The position numbers and the translations under genes were made by a program. From the NCBI RefSeq assembly GCF_024343775.1, contig NZ_RJUF01000029.1:1-44409 (forward strand): a DNA stretch of 44,409 nt. Direction: 5' to 3'. The first letter of the stretch is position 1. Every line of letters starts with the position of its first letter. The notes under the pieces were generated by a model. It had not been told where the DNA came from. It searched no databases and saw only the letters and a list, made by a program, of their open reading frames with translations. Shown here piece by piece: positions 1 to 7,396 of this stretch. The stretch comes from Lacihabitans soyangensis. GTDB taxonomy: Bacteria > Bacteroidota > Bacteroidia > Cytophagales > Spirosomataceae.

Positions 1-63
1 GATTTCATCCCGATAAATATTAGGACACAAAAATAGAGTTTTAACTTTTAATTTTGTGTCATT

Positions 64-372
64 ATGAGTAAGCATCGTCAAAGCTGGAGTCAGCAACAGA
101 AATTACAGATAATTTCCTTTTACAAAGAAAAAGGTATTGGAGCAGCGTCTGCTGAATTTGGAGTATCCTCTACAACTATTTACAACTGGGAAAAGATTTT
201 AGATCAGACAGGAGAGTCAGGTTTAGAATCAATTAAGAAGTCAGACAAGGATTTAGCAATCAAGCGATTAGAGCGTGAGATTCGAGAGCTTCGCAATATA
301 GTTGCCGACAATGCTTTGGAGCTGAGAATAAAAGATGAGCTTTTAAAAAAAAGTCAATTGAAAAAGAGTTAA
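64..372 (+). CDS. IS3-family OrfA, helix-turn-helix transposase subunit
   Basis: This 102-residue protein carries an N-terminal helix-turn-helix (about residues 10-50, including FGVSSTTIYNWEK) that in IS3 elements binds the terminal repeats. It is followed by a leucine-zipper-like coiled coil (about 60-95) used for multimerisation. It starts with ATG shortly after the left inverted repeat. OrfB lies in the -1 frame just downstream, the usual IS3 arrangement in which OrfA alone is regulatory and a frameshifted OrfAB fusion is the transposase. Length is normal for the family. Confidence 0.88.
   Translation: MSKHRQSWSQQQKLQIISFYKEKGIGAASAEFGVSSTTIYNWEKILDQTGESGLESIKKSDKDLAIKRLEREIRELRNIVADNALELRIKDELLKKSQLKKS
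345..351 (+). other. Candidate -1 ribosomal frameshift site (A AAA AAA) for OrfAB
   Basis: An eight-A run covers 345-352. In the orfA frame it reads A|AAA|AAA|AG, the canonical slippery heptamer for -1 frameshifting in IS3 elements. After slipping back one base the reading frame is open from 345 through the orfB ATG at 375 without a stop, so a fused OrfAB protein can be made. I see no obvious downstream stimulatory hairpin by eye. Frameshifting is inferred from the site and the frame relationship. Confidence 0.7.
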
Positions 373-374
373 AA

Positions 375-1328
375 ATGGAAGTCGCTATTGAATTTATTAG
401 CCAGGGATTTCCAATTAGAAACGTCTTGAGCCATTGTGGATTATCGAAGAGTTCATTTTATTATAAACCCTCAGATGGCAAAGCTGGAAGAAAACCTTAT
501 GCGACTATATATGATTCTAAAGGTAGAGAAGTGACAGAATCAGCAATTGTTGGACGTATTAAGTTATTGTTCGCCAAGCCTTTTGTTGACTATGGAGCTT
601 ATAAAACGTTTCGTCATTTAGTGGACAAAGAAAAATATAGAATAAGCAAACACTATGTTTATAAATTAATGAAAATCAACAATTTACTTAGAGGAAGCAA
701 TCCGATTTCGAGTAAAAAATCAAATCGAAACCGAGTAAAAGATTTGATTCCCAAAGTGGAGACAGAGTTTAGTTTTTTTGAATTTGACATTAAATATGTC
801 TGGGTAAGTGGCCAACGTAAAAGTATGCAAGTATTAACGATCTTAGATATATTCAGTAGATTTAATATTGGCCATTACATGGCTTACAATATAAAAAAAG
901 AAGATGTAATAAAGCTATTTGAAAAGGTCATTGCTGAGTTTGGATTGCCTAAAAATTTTATAGTAAGAAACGATAACGGTAGTCAATTTATAGCAAGTGT
1001 GGTGCAAGATTTTCTAAAAAACAATGGCATTACACAGGAATTTACAAAACCAGGTACACCGCAACAAAATGCTCATATTGAATCTTATCATTCAATTATG
1101 GAAAGAACTGTCTGTCAGAGGTTTGAGTTTGAAAATATAAAAATAGCAAAAAGAACAATAGACGAATTCAGAGAATTCTATAACTTTGAAAGAATTCATG
1201 GAGGTATTGGTTTTATCAGTCCTTATGAATATTTACTTCAAAAAGGAGTTGACTTAAAATCAACCCCGTTTATGAAGTCTGCTAGAGGGGGGAAATCAAA
1301 CTTAGTCAATTATAAAAAAGTGTCCTAA
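375..1328 (+). CDS. IS3-family OrfB, DDE transposase
   Basis: This 317-residue protein has an N-terminal HTH_21-like region (about 55-110) and an rve integrase core. The catalytic triad is visible: D138 in EFDIKYVWV, D200 in RNDNGSQF and E236 in NAHIESYHS. The D200-E236 spacing fits the D-35-E pattern of the family. It catalyses strand cleavage and joining as part of the OrfAB fusion. Its stop codon lies inside the right inverted repeat. No inactivating change is seen, so the element may be active. Confidence 0.92.
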   Translation: MEVAIEFISQGFPIRNVLSHCGLSKSSFYYKPSDGKAGRKPYATIYDSKGREVTESAIVGRIKLLFAKPFVDYGAYKTFRHLVDKEKYRISKHYVYKLMKINNLLRGSNPISSKKSNRNRVKDLIPKVETEFSFFEFDIKYVWVSGQRKSMQVLTILDIFSRFNIGHYMAYNIKKEDVIKLFEKVIAEFGLPKNFIVRNDNGSQFIASVVQDFLKNNGITQEFTKPGTPQQNAHIESYHSIMERTVCQRFEFENIKIAKRTIDEFREFYNFERIHGGIGFISPYEYLLQKGVDLKSTPFMKSARGGKSNLVNYKKVS

Positions 1329-1334
1329 TATTTA

Positions 1335-1818
1335 CTGGATAACCCACAAATTCCATATTAAAAACCTCAAAACTATTAATCCACGAGTTGATAGTAAAAG
1401 ACAAGAAATGTTTTGCAATAGTCTTAAGAATATTAAATTGTACAAGTTCAATAATGACGAAATTATCTTTTTAGAGTTCGCTTCTTACCCATGTACAGGA
1501 CTGGGTTGTAGTGTTTCAGATTATTTAATTTATGACCTTAAAAATAAACAAGTCAATCTATTTGGAAACTTCAGAACGGCTAATTTAGACTTTTACAACT
1601 TCCCATTTGATAAAAAACTAAACTACATATCAACAGAATATCAAGGTGATTTTCATGGAGCCACACCACTTCATTTTATTCATAGAATTTACTCATTGGA
1701 CAATAAAGGGAAGTTTCAACTTACAAAAGATTCAAGAGGCAAAGAGTATTATTATGAAATTATAACTTTTCCAAATGACTTAACCAAAGAATTTGAATAT
1801 AAGAGGAATTGGTTTTGA
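1335..1818 (+). pseudogene. 3' remnant of an unknown gene truncated by the IS3 element
   Basis: The frame ending at 1818 is open without interruption back into the right end of the insertion sequence. The ATG at 1408 is therefore probably internal rather than the native start. The visible product (about 136-160 residues) has no signal peptide or membrane segment and looks like a soluble beta-rich protein, with a Cys-containing stretch CTGLGCSVSDY. I do not recognise the family. The 5' part would lie left of the element, outside the window. If translated from 1408, a shortened protein could still be produced. Confidence 0.6.
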
Positions 1819-2083
1819 AAAAACATATAACCCACTCCCGCCCAGTCCTAAGACTTTGAAGAAGCATCATTCTTTATTTGACCGACGCTAAAATATTGTA
1901 TCATTTCAAAAAAGCATAACAACTTCAAAAACAAATTGGAACTGTCAGTTATTATCAACAAACCCACCACTCAAAACAAATACCCAGACTTTCAAAACAT
2001 AATTCCGCACCGTCGAATCAGTGCATTAGTTTTTGGAGAACTTTCTATTATTTTCGCTCCGAACATAAAACAAAGGTGCGTAT
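1819..2083. other. Intergenic region, nothing recognised
   Basis: 265 bases between the truncated gene and the VanZ-like gene. Several stops occur in all frames. No clear hairpin terminator, RNA gene or TAnnTTTG promoter box was seen. Confidence 0.5.
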
Positions 2084-2614
2084 ATGGCAGTTAAGAGCAG
2101 GTCCAATCAGTTAACATTCGGTTTGTATCTTATTTATTTGGTGGTGTTGTTTTGGATAATCGTCTTGAAAATGAGCGTGCGGTTTACTTACATGGGTCAG
2201 CAAAGGAGTATGAATCTTATCCCATACAATCAGCCCTTGATGCTCAATGGAAAGGCAGATTTGGGCGAAATTTTATTGAATGCCCTCGTTTTTGTTCCTA
2301 TGGGCGTTTATGTAGCTATTTTGATTAGAAAATGGTCGGCCATAAAAAGTATTCTATTTTTCTCTTTCAGCAGCTTGATATTGGAAAGCATCCAATACAT
2401 TACTGCACTCGGAGCTTTTGACATTACGGATATTATCAACAATACACTTGACGGTACGATAGGTTTGTTGCTTTTCAAAATCTTGCAAAAACTAACCGGC
2501 AATAGCCAAAAAGCTCAAAAAATAGTAAATATTGTAGCACTAATTGGTACAGTAACTTTCATTTCACTTTTTCTTTACCTCAAAATAAACAAGCTGCTGA
2601 TGTTTAGGCGGTAA
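2084..2614 (+). CDS. VanZ-like family membrane protein
   Basis: This 176-residue polytopic protein has four hydrophobic segments (about 13-30, 60-82, 88-112 and 148-167). The VanZ-like pattern is present: an N-terminal helix, an NLIPY motif, a DLGEILLNALVFVPMGVY segment, and LESIQ followed by FDITDIINNTLDG. VanZ-like proteins are membrane proteins of mostly unknown function; only the founding member is linked to teicoplanin resistance, so no resistance role should be inferred here. It appears monocistronic, with a G/C-rich palindrome followed by CTTTTAT 70 bases downstream that may terminate it. Confidence 0.8.
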   Translation: MAVKSRSNQLTFGLYLIYLVVLFWIIVLKMSVRFTYMGQQRSMNLIPYNQPLMLNGKADLGEILLNALVFVPMGVYVAILIRKWSAIKSILFFSFSSLILESIQYITALGAFDITDIINNTLDGTIGLLLFKILQKLTGNSQKAQKIVNIVALIGTVTFISLFLYLKINKLLMFRR

Positions 2615-2685
2615 GACGAAGAACTGGCATTTCGGAATATATTCGATTTATCTTTCCCCTAGTTTTATGTGAAAAAGAAAATGTC

Positions 2686-2750
2686 GCCCCGATGGGGCTT
2701 TTATACCTATATTTTTAATTTCGCCTACCAAAATATCTCCCCGATGGGGC
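2686..2750. repeat. Pair of short CCCCGATGGGG palindromic repeats
   Basis: GCCCCGATGGGGC occurs at 2686-2698 and CCCCGATGGGG at 2739-2749, about 53 bases apart and in the same orientation. Each forms a 4-5 bp GC stem around a GAT loop. The first is followed by TTTTAT and could act as a weak terminator. Two near-identical copies in an otherwise AT-rich 253-base intergenic region suggest a small REP-like dispersed element. The rest of 2615-2867 shows nothing else. Confidence 0.6.
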
Positions 2751-2867
2751 TAAATTCTAACCTTTTATCTAATTTTTTAAATGCGAATCCTTTCTAAATG
2801 AAAAAAGTAGATTAGGCTTTAAGAGCTAGGATTGCCAATTTAATATCAAAGATTACAAATTATTCCC

Positions 2868-3563
2868 CTACTTCACCGTCCAAATCTGTTTTAAGGCTTC
2901 CATGAGTTCACTGTGGTAGTTGGCGGCTATGGGTACAAATTCTTTTTCGGCTACCGATACCTGGTGGCGTTCTATTTTCTGGATATGATTGAGGTTGACT
3001 ACGTAAGATTTATTCACACGCATGAAGTTTTTGCTTGGCAGAAGCTCCAAGGCCTCGGTCATGGTCATACGGGTAACGGTCTTCTTATCTTTTTCTTTGA
3101 ACGTCAAATAGTTACCTTCGGATTGTACATAAAGCAAATCTGCCAGCACAATACGTACCAAATCGTAAGAATCTTTTACAAACAGATAAGGCGTTTCGGC
3201 CTCCTCTTTGCTCAAAGCATCCAAAGCTTTTTGGCAGGCCTTCATAAACCGCACAAAATCAAAGGGTTTTACGAGATAGTCGATAGCACTGAGATTAAAG
3301 GCATCGGCTGCATATTGGCTGTAGGCGGTGGTGAAAATTACCCCACAATTTTTGGGCAAAAGTTGAGAAAAATCCAAACCAGTGATGTCAGGCATGTTGA
3401 TGTCCAGAAAAACCAAATCGACTGGATTGGTTTTGATATATTCTAAGGCCTCCATGGCACTTACAAATGTCTCTTTGAGTTGTAAAAAAGTCACTTTGTT
3501 GGCGTGGGCTTTGATCACCTCCAAGGCCATGGGTTCGTCGTCTATTGCGATAGCTTTTAGCAT
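2868..3563 (-). CDS. LytTR-family two-component response regulator
   Basis: The 231-residue protein has an N-terminal receiver domain with D8/D9, phospho-acceptor D54 in VFLDINMPD, T78/T79 and K99 in VKP. The C-terminal LytTR DNA-binding domain spans about 130-228 (YVQSEGNYLTF, FMRVNKSYVVNL, HIQKIER). LytTR regulators bind pairs of 9-bp direct repeats. The gene starts 11 bases after the stop of the histidine kinase gene, and the pair forms the end of a five-gene minus-strand operon beginning at 5816. Repeats with LytTR-site geometry occur upstream of that operon and three neighbouring ones, so autoregulation is likely (inference). Confidence 0.93.
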   Translation of the reverse strand: MLKAIAIDDEPMALEVIKAHANKVTFLQLKETFVSAMEALEYIKTNPVDLVFLDINMPDITGLDFSQLLPKNCGVIFTTAYSQYAADAFNLSAIDYLVKPFDFVRFMKACQKALDALSKEEAETPYLFVKDSYDLVRIVLADLLYVQSEGNYLTFKEKDKKTVTRMTMTEALELLPSKNFMRVNKSYVVNLNHIQKIERHQVSVAEKEFVPIAANYHSELMEALKQIWTVK

Positions 3564-3574
3564 GAATTTGTTAA

Positions 3575-4783
3575 TTAGAGTCTTACTTGCATTTTAACTT
3601 CGAAAACCTCGTTTTCGGACAAAATATCTAGCTTATGGCGGCCTGGATAATATAAATCCAAGCGTCGCCGGGTATTTTCTAGGCCAGTTCCAGTACCCAT
3701 TTCGAGTTTATCAGCTTTTTTAATGATACTGTTTCTAGATTCGAAAAGCAAAATCTTGTTTTCAACCCTGAGTTTCATCTCAAAAAACGATTCGTTGGTA
3801 ACGCTGATGCCATATTTGAAGGCGTTTTCTATAAAAGGAATAACCAACAAAGGGGCAATATTGGCCGATTCGCCATCCCAAAATATTTCGGTACTTAATT
3901 TTATATTTGGCCGATCTGGAATTCGCATTTTTTGGAGCTCTATAAAATCTTCGACAAACTTCAATTCCTTTTCTATCGGCGATCGCTCGGTTTTGGTTTC
4001 TTCTACTACGTGCCGCATGATACGAGAGAGTCTTTCGATGCCAGAAGCGGTTTTGGGACTATCTTCCACTATGGCTTGGCCATAAAGATTATTGAGTACA
4101 TTAAACAAAAAATGCGGATTTATTTGAGCTTTCAATGCCACCAACTCGGCTTTGGTTTTCTGTAGAGCCAATTCTCTGATTTTGATATATGACTCTGATG
4201 CATAGGCAAAGTAGGAATAAACCACCATCGAAATCAGCCAAAAATTAGTAAAGAACTTGGGAAAACCAATTGGCGAAAGTTTAGGATCTATAATGGCGTT
4301 AAGCAACAAGTATATGAAGCCATAGAAAAACACCAAAATCACCAAATAGAAGAATTTGCCTTTGCGACCTTCTTCTACAAAAAGATTTTTGAAGAGAATT
4401 TGATAATTAAACTCCGATAGTAATATTGTAATACCCAAAATAGTGAAAAAAGCTGATCTTGAATCGTATAAAATACTCCACCAAAAACTTAATAATTTAC
4501 CTATGGCAAAAGATTCAGCATAAGCATTGGATTTGGAGTTAACATACGCCTTTGACAAACTTGTATGTTTAGCTAAAAGTTTATCTACGCCTAGCTCTAT
4601 TTGAAAATACCAATATGAATGAATTAAAGATAGAATAGTTAAGCCCAAAACAATCCATATCCAGTTTTCTTTTACAAAAAAACTAACTTTTGAAAACTGT
4701 ATTTTTAGGCTGTCTTTGCTCACTTTTTCTAAACCACCTAGGGTTGGGCTGGTATTTTTTGGTAAATCTAAGGCGTTTTTCAT
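3575..4783 (-). CDS. LytS/YehU-type sensor histidine kinase
   Basis: The 402-residue protein has four predicted membrane segments (about 41-61, 108-125, 143-165 and 178-198). A short coiled linker leads into a His_kinase domain with phospho-acceptor H224 in NPHFLFN. The HATPase region carries the N-box Asn320 (PFIENAFKYG) and a G-box at 363-370 (GTGTGLEN). It autophosphorylates and should pass phosphate to the adjacent LytTR regulator. The sensor part is only short-loop membrane helices, with no recognised ligand domain, so the signal is unknown. It is preceded by small membrane-protein genes that may form part of the sensing complex (inference). Confidence 0.93.
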   Translation of the reverse strand: MKNALDLPKNTSPTLGGLEKVSKDSLKIQFSKVSFFVKENWIWIVLGLTILSLIHSYWYFQIELGVDKLLAKHTSLSKAYVNSKSNAYAESFAIGKLLSFWWSILYDSRSAFFTILGITILLSEFNYQILFKNLFVEEGRKGKFFYLVILVFFYGFIYLLLNAIIDPKLSPIGFPKFFTNFWLISMVVYSYFAYASESYIKIRELALQKTKAELVALKAQINPHFLFNVLNNLYGQAIVEDSPKTASGIERLSRIMRHVVEETKTERSPIEKELKFVEDFIELQKMRIPDRPNIKLSTEIFWDGESANIAPLLVIPFIENAFKYGISVTNESFFEMKLRVENKILLFESRNSIIKKADKLEMGTGTGLENTRRRLDLYYPGRHKLDILSENEVFEVKMQVRL

Positions 4784-4796
4784 AATTCAGAAAGTT

Positions 4797-5153
4797 TTAG
4801 TGGATTCTATTGGCTTTGTTCTTGAAATATATGATCGCATTCAAAATAGTTACAAACCAATATAGCAGCAGAAAAGGCAGTTTATCTTTGGTGCCGTTAA
4901 AGTAATTCAAGGTATTGACCAAGGCCAGAAAACCAAAGATAATGGCCACTGTACGGTAACTTTTGACATCCTCAGGCTTGACAGAAGCATCAAAACCAAA
5001 AACAATAAAATACAATATAAAACTGGCTATCAAGGAAATAACGCCAACCAGAAATAGTGACCAATTCAAGTAAGTATTTGCAAAGAGAAAAATTGCTCCG
5101 AAGCAAATAAAGAACATGATAAGGGTGGCGATTTGCTTATTAGATTTTTTCAT
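4797..5153 (-). CDS. Small four-helix membrane protein, unknown function
   Basis: This 118-residue protein consists almost entirely of four hydrophobic segments (about 8-26, 30-52, 66-84 and 90-110) with short charged loops and no recognisable motif. It overlaps the upstream 73-residue gene by 14 bases and lies 13 bases before the histidine kinase gene, so it is co-transcribed and probably translationally coupled. Location suggests an accessory or sensing partner of the LytS-type kinase, but this is inference. Confidence 0.7.
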   Translation of the reverse strand: MKKSNKQIATLIMFFICFGAIFLFANTYLNWSLFLVGVISLIASFILYFIVFGFDASVKPEDVKSYRTVAIIFGFLALVNTLNYFNGTKDKLPFLLLYWFVTILNAIIYFKNKANRIH

Positions 5154-5361
5154 TTTCTTTTTTGGTAACCTTTGAGCCTTGGTAGAGATTTAAAAATATA
5201 TAAAATACAATGCTAAAAATAATACGACTACGTGTGAAAACATCAGCCATGCTTTTGTCTAAATCATAGCCCCCGAGGTAGTTTATCAATAGCCCAAATC
5301 CAAAAAAACAAGGGAAGAATATCAAGCTACCCAAAAGAAAACGCTTGTTAAATAGTTTCAT
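5140..5361 (-). CDS. Small two-helix membrane protein, unknown function
   Basis: This 73-residue protein has two hydrophobic segments (about 9-31 and 46-62) and a lysine/glutamate-rich tail. It is separated by only two bases from the upstream 150-residue gene and overlaps the next gene by 14 bases, so it belongs to the same operon as the LytTR two-component system. No family was recognised. Confidence 0.62.
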   Translation of the reverse strand: MKLFNKRFLLGSLIFFPCFFGFGLLINYLGGYDLDKSMADVFTRSRIIFSIVFYIFLNLYQGSKVTKKENEKI

Positions 5362-5363
5362 AA

Positions 5364-5816
5364 TTATATTGATTTTGAGGTTGTTAAGTCTATATTTCTT
5401 ACTAAAGTGGCGGTATTACCAAAACTCAATAATATAGGTAATAGAGCGAGAGGTAGAACCACAGAACCGCCGTTTCGGAGTGTGGCAAGCATGGCAAAAA
5501 TCCAAATGACAATGCCCACTGACTTGACCCAACTTTTGACTCGAATCCCTTTTTGTGATTCTTTCTCGTCATTTAAGATTTCTTGACCATCACGAGTGAT
5601 AAGGTATGTCACTCTGATATCTATACCCATTTTGATGATTACTTTGTAAGTCACTTCTTTACTGTCTTCCAAAACCTCAAAACAGTGTTCGGAACCCCAT
5701 ATCGAAGTCTTTTCAGAAACTATTGCACCATTCAATTTTATGGTTTCCTTTCCCCAAATACTGTTGTCAATACTTAGCTCGGTGGTGGGGTTTATTTTCA
5801 ATGTTAAATATCTCAT
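5364..5816 (-). CDS. First gene of the LytTR operon: unknown protein with C-terminal membrane anchor
   Basis: The 150-residue protein has a beta-rich, charged N-terminal part (about 1-95, containing two similar SIWG motifs around residues 19 and 38) and two hydrophobic segments (about 98-113 and 118-133). There is no signal peptide. As the first gene of the operon it starts 26 bases downstream of a TAACTTTG -7 box (5849-5842) that follows two LytTR-type direct repeats. The family was not recognised. The soluble domain could face the cytoplasm and modulate the kinase, but this is inference. Confidence 0.68.
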   Translation of the reverse strand: MRYLTLKINPTTELSIDNSIWGKETIKLNGAIVSEKTSIWGSEHCFEVLEDSKEVTYKVIIKMGIDIRVTYLITRDGQEILNDEKESQKGIRVKSWVKSVGIVIWIFAMLATLRNGGSVVLPLALLPILLSFGNTATLVRNIDLTTSKSI

Positions 5817-5841
5817 TGTTTTGTTCTTTAAAATTGCTTAT

Positions 5842-5907
5842 CAAAGTTATCTAATAGGTGATTTTATGAAAACAAATGGGACGAACTCCCCAAAACTTGG
5901 GATAAAG
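5842..5907 (-). promoter_or_regulatory. Promoter of the LytTR operon with two 9-bp direct repeats
   Basis: On the minus strand the order is CTTTATCCC (5907-5899), a 12-bp spacer, GTTCGTCCC (5886-5878), 6 bp, TTTC (5871-5868), 18 bp, and TAACTTTG (5849-5842). The -7 box matches the Bacteroidota consensus TAnnTTTG exactly. The same geometry recurs at three other promoters in the window. LytTR sites are known as 9-bp imperfect direct repeats with 12-13 bp spacers and a GTTNRK-like core; GTTCGT fits. This would make the operon autoregulated. It lacks the leader hairpin found at the other three promoters. Confidence 0.72.
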
Positions 5908-5933
5908 TCCGAATTGTTTGTAATCCATTTATT

Positions 5934-6170
5934 TTAATTATGAGCCGATAGTGCACTTTTTTCAATATCAATAGGTGTATGAAGTTCGTTGACTTTGGGT
6001 AAAGATTCTTTCCTAGCTTGATTATGAGCCTTTGTTTCGCTTTCCACAGTTAGTGTTCGGCTAGGCTTTGGAGCGATGGTTCCCGTAGTTGGTTCTATAC
6101 TTTGTGATTCGCATGAAGCAAAAAATACGGTGGTGAATACTAAACCGGCGATGGTGCTTAACTTTTTCAT
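5934..6170 (-). CDS. Small lipoprotein, diverged member of a four-copy paralogous family
   Basis: The 78-residue precursor has a signal peptide with a lipobox (FFASC, Cys20) almost identical to three other genes in this locus. The mature part (about 58 residues, rich in Ser, Thr, Pro and charged residues) is the most diverged of the four and lacks the shared C-terminal VENKLE motif. It is predicted to be lipidated and anchored in the envelope, with a probably disordered mature region. It follows its paralogue at 6284-6520 after 113 bases and is probably transcribed with it. Confidence 0.78.
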   Translation of the reverse strand: MKKLSTIAGLVFTTVFFASCESQSIEPTTGTIAPKPSRTLTVESETKAHNQARKESLPKVNELHTPIDIEKSALSAHN

Positions 6171-6222
6171 GATGTTTGTTCTTATTTTGGTTTCTTATAA
6201 TACTTTTCTGAATTTGATACTG

Positions 6223-6270
6223 AATTATTACACTAAGTTTCACGAAGGAGACACGAAGTTTCACTAAGGA
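6223..6270. repeat. Intergenic ACACGAAGTTTCAC-type repeat, copy 1
   Basis: The segment AATTATTACACTAAGTTTCAC plus a following ACACGAAGTTTCAC recurs in altered form at 10231-10280, in both cases between a lipoprotein gene and the next downstream gene. The internal repetition of TTTCAC/ACGAAG suggests a small dispersed intergenic element that was copied along with the lipoprotein genes. Confidence 0.55.
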
Positions 6271-6283
6271 ATGGAGATTTATT

Positions 6284-6520
6284 TTACTGCTCAAGTTTGT
6301 TTTCTACTCCTGAAACTCTTTCTATTGGGGCCGGAACAATTGTTTTTTCCAAGGCCTTTACGCTTGGCACTTTTTGTATGACAAATTCCGGTTCTACAAA
6401 ATCAGCAGGTTGAGAAACTGTGTCAGAAATAATGTTTCGAGGCACAACGTGGTTGTTTTCGCATGAAGCAAAAAATACTGTGGTAAATACTAATCCGGCG
6501 ATGATACTTAACTTTTTCAT
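6284..6520 (-). CDS. Small lipoprotein, LytTR-locus family
   Basis: The 78-residue precursor has a signal peptide ending FFASC (Cys20, Glu at +2) followed by a short, probably disordered mature region containing PADFVEPEF and ending in VENKLEQ. These motifs are shared with the protein at 10607-10840; the signal sequences are identical in protein and nearly so in DNA. It is predicted to be a lipid-anchored envelope protein. It is the first gene behind one of the four repeat-bearing promoters (6556-6651) and is followed by a diverged paralogue. Function unknown. Confidence 0.82.
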   Translation of the reverse strand: MKKLSIIAGLVFTTVFFASCENNHVVPRNIISDTVSQPADFVEPEFVIQKVPSVKALEKTIVPAPIERVSGVENKLEQ

Positions 6521-6555
6521 GATTGTATATTTTTTGAATATTTCTTTTAATGTTT

Positions 6556-6651
6556 CAAAAGGTGTTTCCTTTTGTTTGATGATTCAAAATTATACTACCC
6601 AAACCGCCTTAAAAAACAGATGTGATGAAGTAGAAGATTGCTGGGATGAAA
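6556..6651 (-). promoter_or_regulatory. LytTR-type promoter and leader hairpin upstream of the lipoprotein pair
   Basis: On the minus strand: TTTCATCCC (6651-6643), a 12-bp spacer, CTTCATCAC (6630-6622), 7 bp, TTTT (6614-6611), 18 bp, TAATTTTG (6592-6585). Immediately downstream comes ATCATCAAA and a hairpin CAAAAGG-AAACA-CCTTTTG (6574-6556) within the presumed 5' leader. Both the repeats and the hairpin recur at 8894-8989 and 10871-10966. Confidence 0.72.
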
Positions 6652-6671
6652 GTGGGATTTGGTGTGAAAAT

Positions 6672-6696
6672 AAAAAAACGACCAGCTGGCCGTTTT
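6672..6696 (-). terminator. Intrinsic terminator closing the DUF975 operon
   Basis: On the minus strand an AACGGCCAG/CTGGTCGTT hairpin with one G-U pair is followed by seven T residues. It lies just after the stop of the decayed membrane-protein gene (6701) and before the next repeat-bearing promoter, so it separates the two transcription units. Confidence 0.72.
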
Positions 6697-6700
6697 AGAT

Positions 6701-7361
6701 TTATAAGGACTTATTTAACCAAAGTTTTCGTTTCTTAGGACATTTAAATGAGAAAAGAATATAAATAAACAACGCTAATACCAAGACCATAAATAGGTAA
6801 TAGGCAAACTCATTTCCGATTATATGATGTTTGATAATATTGCCGTATCAAAGCTCCTGAGGACTATACAATAGGGCATAAACATGATCAAATATTAAGA
6901 CAATAATCATTTAGAACAAAGTTAATTGAAATGCTTGGGTATGGTAGTACATAAATATGAAGATCAAATTCAGAAATAAATATTGCAATACGACCGTTGG
7001 ATGAAGAATAGGCAAAGAGAAAAAAGCCATCACAATAATATCCCTTTTGAAATTATAGTTTTTCAGAAGTCCGTGGCCCAAAATCCCAATATGTAATACA
7101 ATATGCAGAAGTGAGTTTATATTTCGGATTGAACCTTTAAAATCAAAATATTACTTAAGAAATTAACTGGCCGTGGTTATTTGGCTTAATTGCAACATTT
7201 GCTGAATTCTAAAAATACGCTTTCTAAAGTCCATATAAAAAACCTGCTTGAGACCAAAATCCTATTAGGTGAATTAGACCTATGCATAAAAACACCAGCA
7301 AAAAAGCCTTAAAAATGGTCATTCCTTTTTTAGTGTTGTGTTAAAGATCGTCTGTTTCCAT
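6701..7361 (-). pseudogene. Decayed third paralogue of the polytopic membrane protein at 7397-8221
   Basis: Minus-strand translation shows clear homology to the products of 7397-8221 and 9090-9911. It begins METDDL then a TAA (7343-7341), continues KKGMTIFKAFLLVF, includes ILGHGLLKNYNFKRD and IFMYYHTQAF, and ends FAYYLFMVLVLALF followed by KKRKLW. These pieces lie in order but are broken by an early nonsense codon and frame changes. It lies 35 bases after the stop of the intact paralogue and just before a terminator, so it was the last gene of that operon. Confidence 0.8.
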
Positions 7362-7396
7362 TCAATAAGATATTTAAGAAAGTAAAAGTAATTCCT

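Larger units (their letters stand above)
14..1334 (+). mobile_element. IS3-family insertion sequence with 15-bp perfect terminal inverted repeats
   Basis: Bases 14-28 (TAAATATTAGGACAC) are the exact reverse complement of 1320-1334, and they bracket an orfA/orfB pair typical of IS3. OrfB has a DDE integrase core and OrfA a helix-turn-helix. The right repeat overlaps the end of orfB. No target-site duplication is evident: the left flank reads TCCCGA and the right flank CTGGAT. The element looks intact. It sits 13 bases from the window edge and interrupts a gene whose 3' part continues on its right side. Confidence 0.9.

Noticed and set aside
2084-2614. VanZ-like gene as glycopeptide resistance
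   Set aside because: No other van genes are present, and VanZ-like proteins are common in bacteria without resistance.
2913-3446. Long plus-strand frame opposite the response regulator
   Set aside because: It lies entirely opposite a gene with clear receiver and LytTR motifs; the translation has no family features.
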